A stretch of 64,000 nt of DNA from contig CBDCAA010000011.1 of the NCBI GenBank assembly GCA_965213855.1, forward strand, positions 558,001 through 622,000, written 5' to 3'. Below, one piece after another: positions 43,627 to 51,701 of the stretch; the first letter of the stretch is position 1; every line of letters begins with the position of its first letter. The DNA comes from JBBROS01 sp965213855 (GTDB taxonomy: Bacteria > Pseudomonadota > Alphaproteobacteria > Acetobacterales > Acetobacteraceae). The position numbers were made by a program, and so were the translations under genes. The notes under the pieces were generated by a model. The model was given only the letters and a program-made list of their open reading frames with translations, was not told the DNA's origin and did no database searches.

Positions 43627-46071
43627 ATGTCCGAGGCCGTTCCGAATCCCGAGCCCACGTCCGACCAAGCCCCTGAGGCCTATGACGCCGCGTCGATCAC
43701 CGTCCTGAAGGGTCTCGAGGCCGTGCGAAAGCGGCCGGGGATGTATATCGGCGACACCGATGATGGGTCCGGCCTGCACCACATGGCGTTCGAGATCATC
43801 GACAACGCCGTCGACGAGGCGCAGGCGGGCTTTGCCACGCGATGCGAACTGACGCTGAACGCCGACGGCTCGGTGACCGTGTGCGACGACGGTCGCGGCA
43901 TCCCGACCGGCATGCACGAGGAGGGGGTCTCGGCCGCCGAGGTGGTGCTGACGGTGCTGCACGCCGGCGGCAAGTTCAACCAGAACAGCTACAAGGTTTC
44001 GGGCGGCCTGCACGGCGTCGGCGCCGCCGTGGTGAACGCATTGTCGGAGTGGATGGAGGTCCGCATCTGGCAGAACGGGCACGAGCACCTGATCCGGTTC
44101 GAGCATGGCGTCGCGGTGAAGCCGCTCGAGGTCGTCGGGCCGAGCGACAAGCATTCCGGGACCGAGGTGACGTTCAAACCAAGCACGGGCACCTTCACCA
44201 AGACCGAGTTCGACTTCGCGATCCTGGAGAAGCGGCTGCGGGAACTCGCGTTCCTCAACTCGGGCCTCGCGATCGGACTGAAGGACGAGCGGCATGCGCC
44301 GCCGGTCGAGACGAACTTCAAGTTCGACGGCGGGTTGGTCGCGTTCGTGCATTACCTGGACCGCAGCAAGGTCCCAGTGATCGCCGAGCCGATCTCGGTC
44401 GTGACGGAGGAAAGCCAGATCGGCATCCGCGTCGAATTCGCGCTGAGCTGGAACGACAGCTACCACGAAACGATGCTCTGCTACACCAACAACATTCCGC
44501 AGAAGGATGGCGGCACGCACCTGGCCGGGTTCCGCCAGGCCTTGACGCGCGTGGTGACCAAATACGCCGAAGGCATGGGCAAGAAAGAAGGCCTGGCCCT
44601 GGTTGGCGACGACATGCGCGAGGGCATGACGGCCGTGCTGAGCGTGAAGGTGCCGGACCCGAAGTTCAGCAGCCAGACGAAGGACAAGCTCGTCAGCTCC
44701 GAGGTGCAGCCGGTGGTGCAGGCGGCGGTGGCCGACGTGGTGAGCCACTGGTTCGAGACGCACCCCAAGGAGGCCAAGGGCATCATCCAGAAGGTGATGG
44801 ACGCAGCCAGCGCGCGCGAGGCGGCGCGCAAGGCCCGCGAATTGACCCGACGCAAGGGCGTGCTGGACGTCAGCACGTTGCCCGGCAAGCTCGCCGACTG
44901 CCAGGAGCGTGACCCGGCGAAGTCCGAGATCTTCATCGTCGAGGGCGACAGCGCCGGCGGCTCGGCCAAGCAGGGCCGCGACCGCAAGTTCCAGGCGATC
45001 CTGCCACTGAAGGGCAAGATCCTGAACGTGGAGCGGGCCCGGTTCGACCGCATGCTGGGCAGCGCAGAGATCGGCACCCTGATCACCGCGCTCGGCACCG
45101 GCATTGGCCGGGGCGAGCCGGAGCAGGGTGGCTTCGACATCACCAAGCTGCGCTACCACCGCATCAACATCATGACGGACGCCGACGTCGACGGCAGCCA
45201 TATCCGCACGCTGTTGCTGACCTTCTTCTTTCGGCAGATGCCCGAGTTGATCGCGCGCGGGCACCTGTACATCGCGCAGCCGCCGCTTTACCGGGCCAAG
45301 CGCGGCAATGACGAGCGCTACCTCAAGAACGATAAGATGCTCGAGGACTACCTGCTGGACAAGGCGCTGGCGGAAGCCCGCATCGTCTATGCCGACGGCA
45401 CCCGGCATGAGGGCGCCGAGATGGCGGCCGAGCTGGCCTGGCTGCGCGAGGCGGCCGGCAACATCCGGCGCCTGGCCAACGCGGTGCCGACGTGGCTTGT
45501 GGAGCAGGCCGCGATCGTCGGCGCGCTAACGTCCGACCCGGAGCGCATCACGAGTGTCAGCGGACAGCTGGTGGAACGGCTGAACGCATTGTCGCTGCCC
45601 AACGAGCGCACCTGGAAGGCGCTGGCCGACGAGCGCGGGCTGCATCTGGCCCGCATCGTCCGCGGCGTCGCCGAGTGGCACGACATCGACATGGGCAGCC
45701 TGCGGAGCAGCGAGGCCCGCTGGCTCGCGGACCGCACCGCGGCGATGCAGTCCCGGTTCAGCACCCCCGCCATGCTTGGCCTGGACAAGACCGAGCTGAC
45801 GGTCGCCGGGCCTGCCTCGACCTTCGACCGCATCCTCGGCCAGGGCCGGAAGGGACTGTCGATCCAGCGCTTCAAGGGCCTGGGCGAGATGAACCCGGAC
45901 CAGCTGTGGAAGACGACACTCGATCCGGAGGTGCGCACCCTGCTGCAGGTCCGCGTCGGCGACGCCGAAGACGCCGCCCAGGTCTTCAGCACGCTCATGG
46001 GCGACGTGGTCGAGCCGCGGCGGGACTTCATCGTCGGCAACGCGCTGAAGGTGGCGAACCTGGACGTTTGA
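43627..46071 (+). CDS. gyrB: DNA gyrase subunit B
   Basis: The 814-residue type II topoisomerase subunit has the GHKL ATPase domain (KRPGMYIGDTDDGSGLHHM, EIIDNAVDEAQAG, DDGRGIPTG and GGLHGVGAAVVNAL). It also has the TOPRIM metal site EGDSAGGSA (439-447) with D518-A-D520-V-D522, and the C-terminal LQRFKGLGEMN-type motif (IQRFKGLGEMNPDQLWKTTLDP). With GyrA it introduces negative supercoils. The ATG at 43627 has a GAGAGA site about 10 nt upstream; the frame stays open to 43498 without protein-like sequence. I see no DnaA, DnaN or RecF gene adjacent. An alphaproteobacterial insert (about 580-690) lies between TOPRIM and the tail. Confidence 0.96.
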   Translation: MSEAVPNPEPTSDQAPEAYDAASITVLKGLEAVRKRPGMYIGDTDDGSGLHHMAFEIIDNAVDEAQAGFATRCELTLNADGSVTVCDDGRGIPTGMHEEGVSAAEVVLTVLHAGGKFNQNSYKVSGGLHGVGAAVVNALSEWMEVRIWQNGHEHLIRFEHGVAVKPLEVVGPSDKHSGTEVTFKPSTGTFTKTEFDFAILEKRLRELAFLNSGLAIGLKDERHAPPVETNFKFDGGLVAFVHYLDRSKVPVIAEPISVVTEESQIGIRVEFALSWNDSYHETMLCYTNNIPQKDGGTHLAGFRQALTRVVTKYAEGMGKKEGLALVGDDMREGMTAVLSVKVPDPKFSSQTKDKLVSSEVQPVVQAAVADVVSHWFETHPKEAKGIIQKVMDAASAREAARKARELTRRKGVLDVSTLPGKLADCQERDPAKSEIFIVEGDSAGGSAKQGRDRKFQAILPLKGKILNVERARFDRMLGSAEIGTLITALGTGIGRGEPEQGGFDITKLRYHRINIMTDADVDGSHIRTLLLTFFFRQMPELIARGHLYIAQPPLYRAKRGNDERYLKNDKMLEDYLLDKALAEARIVYADGTRHEGAEMAAELAWLREAAGNIRRLANAVPTWLVEQAAIVGALTSDPERITSVSGQLVERLNALSLPNERTWKALADERGLHLARIVRGVAEWHDIDMGSLRSSEARWLADRTAAMQSRFSTPAMLGLDKTELTVAGPASTFDRILGQGRKGLSIQRFKGLGEMNPDQLWKTTLDPEVRTLLQVRVGDAEDAAQVFSTLMGDVVEPRRDFIVGNALKVANLDV

Positions 46072-46164
46072 GGTCGGCGATCCGTGCCTGAGCGGATGCT
46101 CTGCGCGTCTCGCAGCCTCGCTCCCGTATGAGCCCCATGATGCCGTTCGTGGAGGGCGAGGCAA

Positions 46165-47100
46165 ATGGAACAGCCACGTGCAGACCTGGACAGCTTGCGG
46201 CGGTTCGATCTCAACCTGCTGCTTACGTTCGACGTCCTCATGGCCGAGCGGAGCGTGACCGCCGCCTCCAAGCGTATGGGAGTCGGCCAGCCCGCTATGA
46301 GCAATGCGCTCGCGCGCCTGCGTGAGATGTTCGGCGATCCCCTGCTGGTTCGCACGACGACCGGCTTGCAGCCGACCAGCCGCGCGCTCGACCTCGTCGC
46401 CCCGGTCGCGCGCATCCTTGCCGAATTGCGCGAGGAGGTCTTCAGCACCCGGGGGTTCAGCCCCGCCACGGATCGCCGGTCGTTCCGCATCGGGGTCTCG
46501 GACCAGGCGGAGGCGGCGATCATGCAAGACGTGCTGCATGCCATCCAGCGGGATGCGCCCGGCATCCGGGTCATCGCGCGCTCCGTCGAGCGGCAGGTCG
46601 GGGCGGAGTTACTGACCTCGGGCGCAATCGATCTGGCCATCGGCCACTTCCCGGAGGTCGACACCACGCTGCAGGTGACGACCCTCTATCACGAAACCTT
46701 TGTCTGCCTGTTCGACGCGCGGGCCTGCGGGCTCGCGCCGCCACTCTCGCTCGACGACTACGTCACCCTGCCGCACATCCTCGTGTCGCTGCGCGGCGAG
46801 CCGTTCGGCCACATCGACGAGCTGCTCGCGGCCGCCGGGCGCTCCCGCACCGTGATCTACACCACGCCGCACTTCCTGGCGGTCCCGTTCCTGCTGCACG
46901 GGTTCCGCGCGGTCTCGGCCCTGCCGCGGCGCTTGGCCGAGAACTGTGCCGATGCCGCCGGGCTTGCGACCTGCGACGTGCCGCTGCCGTCCGAGGGCTA
47001 CGACATGCGGATGGCGTGGCATCGCCGCACCGCGTCCGACCCGGCACAAAGCTGGCTGCGTGACCTGGTCGCAGCCGTCGGACGCAGCCGGGTGGGATAA
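46165..47100 (+). CDS. LysR-family transcriptional regulator
   Basis: The 311-residue regulator has an N-terminal winged helix-turn-helix (about 12-71: FDLNLLLTFDVLMAERSVTAASKRMGVGQPAMSNALARLREMFGDPLLVRT) and a periplasmic-binding-protein-like ligand domain (FRIGVSDQAEAAIM, then SGAIDLAIGHFPEV). It resembles the NodD/PcpR-like branch that reads RRFDLNLLLTF. GGAGGGCGAGG precedes the ATG. It is transcribed toward the aldehyde-dehydrogenase operon, and a perfect inverted repeat between them is the likely binding site. The inducer is unknown, probably an aromatic or aldehyde-related acid. Confidence 0.92.
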   Translation: MEQPRADLDSLRRFDLNLLLTFDVLMAERSVTAASKRMGVGQPAMSNALARLREMFGDPLLVRTTTGLQPTSRALDLVAPVARILAELREEVFSTRGFSPATDRRSFRIGVSDQAEAAIMQDVLHAIQRDAPGIRVIARSVERQVGAELLTSGAIDLAIGHFPEVDTTLQVTTLYHETFVCLFDARACGLAPPLSLDDYVTLPHILVSLRGEPFGHIDELLAAAGRSRTVIYTTPHFLAVPFLLHGFRAVSALPRRLAENCADAAGLATCDVPLPSEGYDMRMAWHRRTASDPAQSWLRDLVAAVGRSRVG

Positions 47101-47167
47101 AGGCCTCCGCGCGCCGTCGCCTTCGGATGACGGTGGCCTTCCCCATCGACACGGGTGATACCCTCCA

Positions 47168-47185
47168 TCAAATCATTCGATTTGA
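47168..47185 (+). promoter_or_regulatory. Perfect inverted repeat, candidate LysR operator before the ALDH operon
   Basis: TCAAATC (47168-47174) and GATTTGA (47179-47185) are exact complements around ATTC, in an AT-rich island between a LysR gene and the aldehyde dehydrogenase it faces. A TGATAG at 47219-47224 could be the -10 box, placing the repeat around -60 to -40. An ATC-N9-GAT match is also present from 47167, with a different centre. Confidence 0.6.
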
Positions 47186-47235
47186 CGAATACTGCCTGAG
47201 TTCGCACATCGGTCGGACTGATAGTGGAGCTCTCG

Positions 47236-48756
47236 ATGTCCGTCCTGGCGTTGCATACCGATCCCGTCCCGACGGCCTCCGCCGATCAGGCACGGCCCAC
47301 CCGCAAGTCGATCCCGCCGGGGCAACTTTTGATCGGCGGCGCATGGGTGGATGCGGCCGCTGGCGAGACGATGGACGTTACCGACCCGACCACCGAGGCG
47401 TCGATCACCCATGTCCAGAAGGCGTCGGCCGAGGACGCCAACCGCGCGATCGACGCCGCCCATACGGCGTTCGAGGACGGCCCGTGGGGCAAGATGCGCC
47501 ACGAGGATCGCGCCAAGATCCTGTTCAAGATCGCCGACCTCATGGACGAGCGGGCCGACGACTTCGCCATCCGCGAGGCGATGGATATGGGCATGCCCTA
47601 TACCGACTTCCGCTCGATCATCATGCCGCATTGTTCGGGCCTGTTCCGCTTCTTCGCCGGGCAGGCGATGGCGCACATGGACGGCGGCTATCGCACCTCC
47701 TACGAGCCGAACATCCGCATCCTGACCCGGCGCGAGCCGTTGGGCGTGGTGGGCTGCATCACGCCATGGAACTTCCCGCTTGCGCTGACCTGCTCGAAGG
47801 TCGCGCCCGGCCTTGCGGCGGGGAACGTGGTCATCCACAAGCCCGCATCCGACACGCCCCTGACCGCATTGGCCCTGGCGCAGGTTGCGCTCGATGCCGG
47901 CGTGCCCCCGGGCGTTTACAACCTCATCACCGGCCCCGGTGGCGCGGTGGGCGACGCGCTCGTCCGGTCGAAGAAGGTCGACAAGATCGCCTTCACCGGC
48001 TCCACCTCGGTCGGCATGGGCCTGATCCGCAACGGCGCCGACACGATCAAGCACCAGACAATGGAGCTCGGCGGCAAATCGCCCAACATCATTTTCGCCG
48101 ACGCGAACATGGAAGCGGCGTTGCAAGCCGCGTTCTGGGGCATCTTCTGGAACAAGGGCGAGGTCTGCGTGGCCGGCAGCCGCATCCTGGTCGAACGCGC
48201 AGTCTACGACGAGTTCGTGGACAAGTTCTCCGCCATGGCCAAGGCGGCGGTGCTCGGCGACCCGCTCGATCCGAACACCCAGCTGGGACCGATCGCGACC
48301 AAGGCCGAGTACGACAAGATCCTGAGATACGTCGAGATCGGCAAGCAGACCGCGCGGCTGACGGCCGGCGGCGGCGCGCCCAAGATCGGCGGCAAGGGGC
48401 TGTTCATCGAGGCGACGGTCTTCGCGGACGCCAAGAACGACATCCAGATCAGCCGCGAGGAGATCTTCGGGCCCGTGGTGCCGATCATCCCGTTCGAGGA
48501 CGAGGACGACGCGATCCGCCTCGCCAACGACACCGATTACGGCCTGGCCTCGGGCATCCAGACGAGCGACTTGGGACGGGCGTTGCGGATTGCGGACCGG
48601 ATCAAGGCCGGCACGGTCTGGCTGAACACCTGGCACAAGTATCACCCGAACGCCCCGTTCGGCGGCTACAAGGCGAGCGGATACGGCCGCGAACAGGGTG
48701 CGGAGGCGCTGGAGAACTACACGCAGTATAAGACCATTTGGGCTAACCTTGGGTAA
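47236..48756 (+). CDS. NAD(P)-dependent aldehyde dehydrogenase
   Basis: The 506-residue enzyme has all ALDH landmarks: the cofactor region PLGVVGCITPWNFPLALTCSKVAP, FTGSTSVGMGL, the general base E277 in MELGGKSPN and catalytic C311 in KGEVCVAGSR. EIFGPVVP and the C-terminal PFGGYKASGYGREQG are also present. It oxidises an aldehyde to the acid; the betaine-, phenylacetaldehyde- or 5-carboxymethyl-2-hydroxymuconate-type subfamily is likely, but the exact substrate is open. The ATG at 47236 follows GGAG by 6 nt; a GTG at 47224 is possible. It heads an operon reaching 51476 and is probably controlled by the upstream LysR protein. Confidence 0.94.
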   Translation: MSVLALHTDPVPTASADQARPTRKSIPPGQLLIGGAWVDAAAGETMDVTDPTTEASITHVQKASAEDANRAIDAAHTAFEDGPWGKMRHEDRAKILFKIADLMDERADDFAIREAMDMGMPYTDFRSIIMPHCSGLFRFFAGQAMAHMDGGYRTSYEPNIRILTRREPLGVVGCITPWNFPLALTCSKVAPGLAAGNVVIHKPASDTPLTALALAQVALDAGVPPGVYNLITGPGGAVGDALVRSKKVDKIAFTGSTSVGMGLIRNGADTIKHQTMELGGKSPNIIFADANMEAALQAAFWGIFWNKGEVCVAGSRILVERAVYDEFVDKFSAMAKAAVLGDPLDPNTQLGPIATKAEYDKILRYVEIGKQTARLTAGGGAPKIGGKGLFIEATVFADAKNDIQISREEIFGPVVPIIPFEDEDDAIRLANDTDYGLASGIQTSDLGRALRIADRIKAGTVWLNTWHKYHPNAPFGGYKASGYGREQGAEALENYTQYKTIWANLG

Positions 48757-48776
48757 GGCCAGGGCATGCCGCCGAC

Positions 48777-49013
48777 ATGGCACAGACGAACAAGCGGCTA
48801 GCGCTCGAGCATGGCCTGCTGCCCGATGTGCAGGTCGAGGTGCGCGATATGGCGGCCGAGGGGACTGTCTGGACCGCGACCGACCCGATGACCGGCCATC
48901 GCGGCGAACTCCACGGCCTCGTTCCATGGCGCATCGAGGTCGGCAAGATCGCCGAGCGGTGGGCGGCCGTGACGCCGATGGACGAACCGATCCAGCCGGG
49001 CCTTCGCTGGTGA
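48777..49013 (+). CDS. Small SnoaL/NTF2-like protein, apparently truncated (78 aa)
   Basis: The 78-residue product resembles the C-terminal half of SnoaL-like polyketide-cyclase/ester-cyclase proteins: VQVEVRDMAAEGTVWTATDPMTGHRGELHG, then the typical WRIEVGKIAERWAAVTPMDE closing strand and helix. The usual N-terminal helices, with the catalytic Asp/His positions, are missing, and the middle is shortened. It could be a real minimal domain or a decayed gene. It begins 21 nt after the dehydrogenase stop and ends 40 nt before the beta-propeller gene, all on one strand. Confidence 0.5.
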   Translation: MAQTNKRLALEHGLLPDVQVEVRDMAAEGTVWTATDPMTGHRGELHGLVPWRIEVGKIAERWAAVTPMDEPIQPGLRW

Positions 49014-49052
49014 TCCCGTACGAATTCTCAGTGTCACGAGAGGTGTTCGGCA

Positions 49053-49958
49053 ATGCAGCATGATGGCGGCGTGATCGGCTACGCCCAGGCGCGTACCGTG
49101 GCCACCTGGCCCAAGGGCAGTTTCGTCGAGAACCTCGCGGTCGACTCGGCCGGGGCGATCTTCGTCACCCTTCATACGGAGAAGGCCGTCGCCCGGGTCG
49201 ACCCGGCCAACGGCACGGTGACGCCGTTTGCCACGTTCGATACGCCCGTCGCGGGGCTGGCCTTCGCCGGCGACGGATCGCTGATCGTGAGCGGCGGCAC
49301 GCCGGGACGGCGGCCCGGCGTGATCTGGCGGGTGACGGAGGACGGTTCGGTCTCGCGCGTCGCCGACCTGCCGGATGCGGCGTTTCTCAACGGCGTGACG
49401 CCGCTCGGTGAGCGGTTCTTGGTCGCGGACTCCATCGGCGGCCGCATCTACGCGATCGACCCCGCCGACGGTGCCGTGACGACCTGGCTGGCCGACCCGA
49501 AGCTCGCACCGTCCGACGCGTCCGGCACCCCCGGCGCCAATGGCATCAAGATATTCGCCGGGCACGCCTACATCTCGGTCACCGGCAGCGACACACTCTA
49601 CCGCGCCCCGCTCACCAACGAGGCCGCAGCGCCGCTTGCCATCTACGCCGAGCGTCTGCGCGCCGACGATTTCGCGATCGACACGGCAGGTGCGCTCTAC
49701 ATCGCCACCCACCCGGCGCGCTCGCTCGTCCGGCTGGCGCCAGACGGATCGCGCACGACCCTGGCGGCCGCGGCGCACGGCATGATCGGTGCCACCGCGG
49801 TGGCGTTCGGCCGCACCGCCGCAGATCGTCACGCCGTCTACGTCACCACCACCGGTGGCACGATGACGCTGCCGCCCGAAGAACTCGAACCGGCCAAGCT
49901 GGTCCGGGTCGACGTCGGCGTGCCCGGCGCCCCGCTCCACGACACGGGACGGGCGTGA
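49053..49958 (+). CDS. SMP-30/gluconolactonase-like beta-propeller protein
   Basis: The 301-residue protein shows repeated propeller-blade units: ENLAVDSAGAIFVTLHTEKAVARVDPANGTVTPFA, then VAGLAFAGDGSLIVSGG, LNGVTPLGERFLVADSIGGRIYAIDPADGAV, GANGIKIFAGHAYISVTGSDTLYRAPL and DDFAIDTAGALYIATHPARSLVRLAPDG. The fold matches SMP-30 lactonases, whose calcium-dependent site opens sugar or other lactones. A catalytic role is possible because Glu (EN) and Asp (AD) ligands sit at expected blades. There is no signal peptide. GAGAGGT lies upstream of the ATG. The next frame starts in its stop codon. Confidence 0.82.
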   Translation: MQHDGGVIGYAQARTVATWPKGSFVENLAVDSAGAIFVTLHTEKAVARVDPANGTVTPFATFDTPVAGLAFAGDGSLIVSGGTPGRRPGVIWRVTEDGSVSRVADLPDAAFLNGVTPLGERFLVADSIGGRIYAIDPADGAVTTWLADPKLAPSDASGTPGANGIKIFAGHAYISVTGSDTLYRAPLTNEAAAPLAIYAERLRADDFAIDTAGALYIATHPARSLVRLAPDGSRTTLAAAAHGMIGATAVAFGRTAADRHAVYVTTTGGTMTLPPEELEPAKLVRVDVGVPGAPLHDTGRA

Positions 49959-50170
49959 TGTCCAGCAATGACAAAGGTAGCAGCGTGATCGCAGCCGTTC
50001 ACCAGACCGTCGCCCGCACCCTCGGCGTCGAGGCGGCGGACAACACCGGGCCGCCAAGCGGCATCGCCGCGATCAACACGCGCGCCGTCATCTGCGGGCT
50101 GAAACCGCCGCTGCGCGAGACTTGGCTGGCACAAGCGACAGCCAACCTGCTGCTGGGAGAACGCGCATGA
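49955..50170 (+). CDS. Hypothetical small protein (about 70 aa) bracketed by coupled overlaps
   Basis: A 216-base frame starts at GTG 49955 (or ATG 49958), in the TGA of the upstream gene, and ends in the ATGA start of the downstream gene. The product (VIAAVHQTVARTLGVEAADNTGPPSGIAAINTRAVICGL, then PPLRETWLAQATANLLLGERA) is mildly helical. It has no signal, membrane span or known motif. The tight fit at both ends argues for real translation. Low similarity to anything I know argues for a spacer or remnant. Confidence 0.45.
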   Translation: MMSSNDKGSSVIAAVHQTVARTLGVEAADNTGPPSGIAAINTRAVICGLKPPLRETWLAQATANLLLGERA

Positions 50171-50832
50171 ACATCGGCATCGTCGGGGCCGGCAACGTCG
50201 GCACCGGCATCGGCAAGCGGCTTGCGGCGAAGGGCAACCGGATCATGGTCAGCTTCGCCCGCAGCCAGGACAAGCTGGACGCGGCAGCAGGCTCGATCGG
50301 CGCCGGCACCCGAACCGGATCGCCCGCAGAGGCGGCACAGTTCGGCGACGTCGTGATCCTCGCCACACCCTGGGCAGTCACGCTGGAGACGGTGCGCGGC
50401 ACCGCGGCGGCGCTGGCTGGCAAAGTGCTCTGGGACACGACCAACCCGCTGAAATCCGACATGAGCGGGCTGGAGCTTGGCACGACGACCTCGGCCGGCG
50501 AGGAGATCGCCCGCGCCGCACCGGGCGCCCGGGTGGTGAAAGCGGTGCCGCCGTTTGCCGAAATCCTGCATTCCCCGTCGACGCGCATCGGTAACGGGCG
50601 TCCCGGCGTGTTCGTGTGCGGTGACGACGTGGCCGCGCGGCGTGTGGTGCTCGGGTTGGTGGCGGACATCGACGCGGATGGCGTGGACGCCGGGCCGCTG
50701 ATGCTGGCCCGCTACACCGAGCCGCTTGGGATGCTCTTGGTGCAGCTCGCGTATGTCGGCGGCATGGGCGCGCGGATCGGCGCGTCGCTCCTGCACGATC
50801 CGATCCGAACCGCGCCCGGAACACAGCCATGA
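50167..50832 (+). CDS. NADPH-dependent F420-reductase-like dinucleotide-binding protein
   Basis: The 221-residue protein has a Rossmann start (MNIGIVGAGNVGTGIGKRLAAKG) and the family pattern GDVVILATPW, then GKVLWDTTNPLKSDMSGL, VVKAVPPFAEIL and GVFVCGDDVAARRVVLGLVADID. Members of the NADP-oxidoreductase coenzyme-F420-dependent family include true F420 reductases and, in bacteria without F420, metalloreductase- or imine-like reductases. F420 use is doubtful in this lineage, so NADPH reduction of an unknown partner is the safer reading. The start ATG overlaps the upstream frame, and its stop overlaps the SDR start. Confidence 0.82.
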   Translation: MNIGIVGAGNVGTGIGKRLAAKGNRIMVSFARSQDKLDAAAGSIGAGTRTGSPAEAAQFGDVVILATPWAVTLETVRGTAAALAGKVLWDTTNPLKSDMSGLELGTTTSAGEEIARAAPGARVVKAVPPFAEILHSPSTRIGNGRPGVFVCGDDVAARRVVLGLVADIDADGVDAGPLMLARYTEPLGMLLVQLAYVGGMGARIGASLLHDPIRTAPGTQP

Positions 50833-51476
50833 CCGGCGCCACGACGCCGCGCGCGGTGATCGTCGGCATCGGCCCGGGCCTCGGCGCCGCGCTGGCTCGG
50901 CGCTTCGCCGCAGGCGGCTTCTCCGTCGCCGGCCTGGCGCGCGACCCGGCTCGGATTGCGGCGATCGAGGGCGTGTCGCTGCTCTCGGCAGATGCGGCGG
51001 ACCCGCCCGGCCTCGGCGCGGCGATCAATCGGGGTGGTCCGGTCGAGGTGCTGATCTACAACGCCTATCGCGCCACCATTGCGCCGGTCGGACCGTCCGG
51101 ACTCGAACCGGCCGCGCTGGTCGAGGATTTCCGCGTCAACGTCGCCGGCGCGCTCGCGGCCGTCCAGGCGGTGCTGCCGGGGATGCGCGCGATGGGCCGC
51201 GGCAGCATCTTGCTCACCGGCGGTGGCCTTGCCCTGAACCCGACCGGCTGGCTACCGGCCGCATCGCTGGCGGTCGGCAAGGCCGGGCTGCGCAGCCTCG
51301 CGCAGACGCTGCACGGGGAACTGGAACGGGAGGGCATTTGCGTCACGACCGTGACCATCACGGGCCAGATCCAGCCAGGGACCCCGTTCGATCCGGACCG
51401 GATCGCCGAGCGGTATTGGCAGCTGCACGCCCAGGCCAACGGGCGGGGCGAGTGGGAGAGTGTCTTTCGGGAGTAG
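50829..51476 (+). CDS. Short-chain dehydrogenase/reductase-like protein lacking the catalytic Tyr
   Basis: The 215-residue protein has an SDR Rossmann fold with a variant nucleotide loop (IVGIGPGLGAALARRFAAGG), the NNAG position altered to YNAYRA, and a closing SDR helix. In the YxxxK active-site motif the Tyr is replaced by Leu147, while Lys151 remains (LAVGKAGLRS). The Ser that normally lies about 13 residues earlier falls in a GGGLALNPTG stretch. It may be a non-catalytic or differently acting SDR. It is coupled to the F420-reductase-like gene and ends the ALDH operon. Confidence 0.8.
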   Translation: MTGATTPRAVIVGIGPGLGAALARRFAAGGFSVAGLARDPARIAAIEGVSLLSADAADPPGLGAAINRGGPVEVLIYNAYRATIAPVGPSGLEPAALVEDFRVNVAGALAAVQAVLPGMRAMGRGSILLTGGGLALNPTGWLPAASLAVGKAGLRSLAQTLHGELEREGICVTTVTITGQIQPGTPFDPDRIAERYWQLHAQANGRGEWESVFRE

Positions 51477-51701
51477 CCGCCGGCGTTACTGCGCCAAGCG
51501 GGTGCGAGCGTCGCGGCCGCAGGCTGCTTTGGCGGTCTCGCCGCAGCCGGGTTCGCGGCCTTGCAGGGGGGAGGCGACGGCGCGGACCGCCATGGACCCG
51601 TCCGGACAAGCCATGCGCGACGCCCCGGGGGAAGGGCGGGGTTGTTCGTGTCCAGCGCCCGCTTTACGGTCAGTTGTGGTTGCCCTGCTTGGAGACGGTG
51701 T
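51477..51701. other. GC-rich intergenic spacer (225 bp) with no supported gene
   Basis: Both strands stay open through this spacer in several frames, but none has a ribosome site and recognisable protein content. It separates the dehydrogenase operon from the glycosyltransferase pair and should contain the latter's promoter. I do not see a clear -35/-10 pair or terminator. Confidence 0.4.

Noticed and set aside
43390..45408. Long antisense frame (672 codons) opposite gyrB
   Set aside because: It is the mirror of gyrB codon usage in GC-rich DNA. The translation is His/Arg/Asp-rich low complexity with no motif, and gyrB on the other strand is unambiguous.
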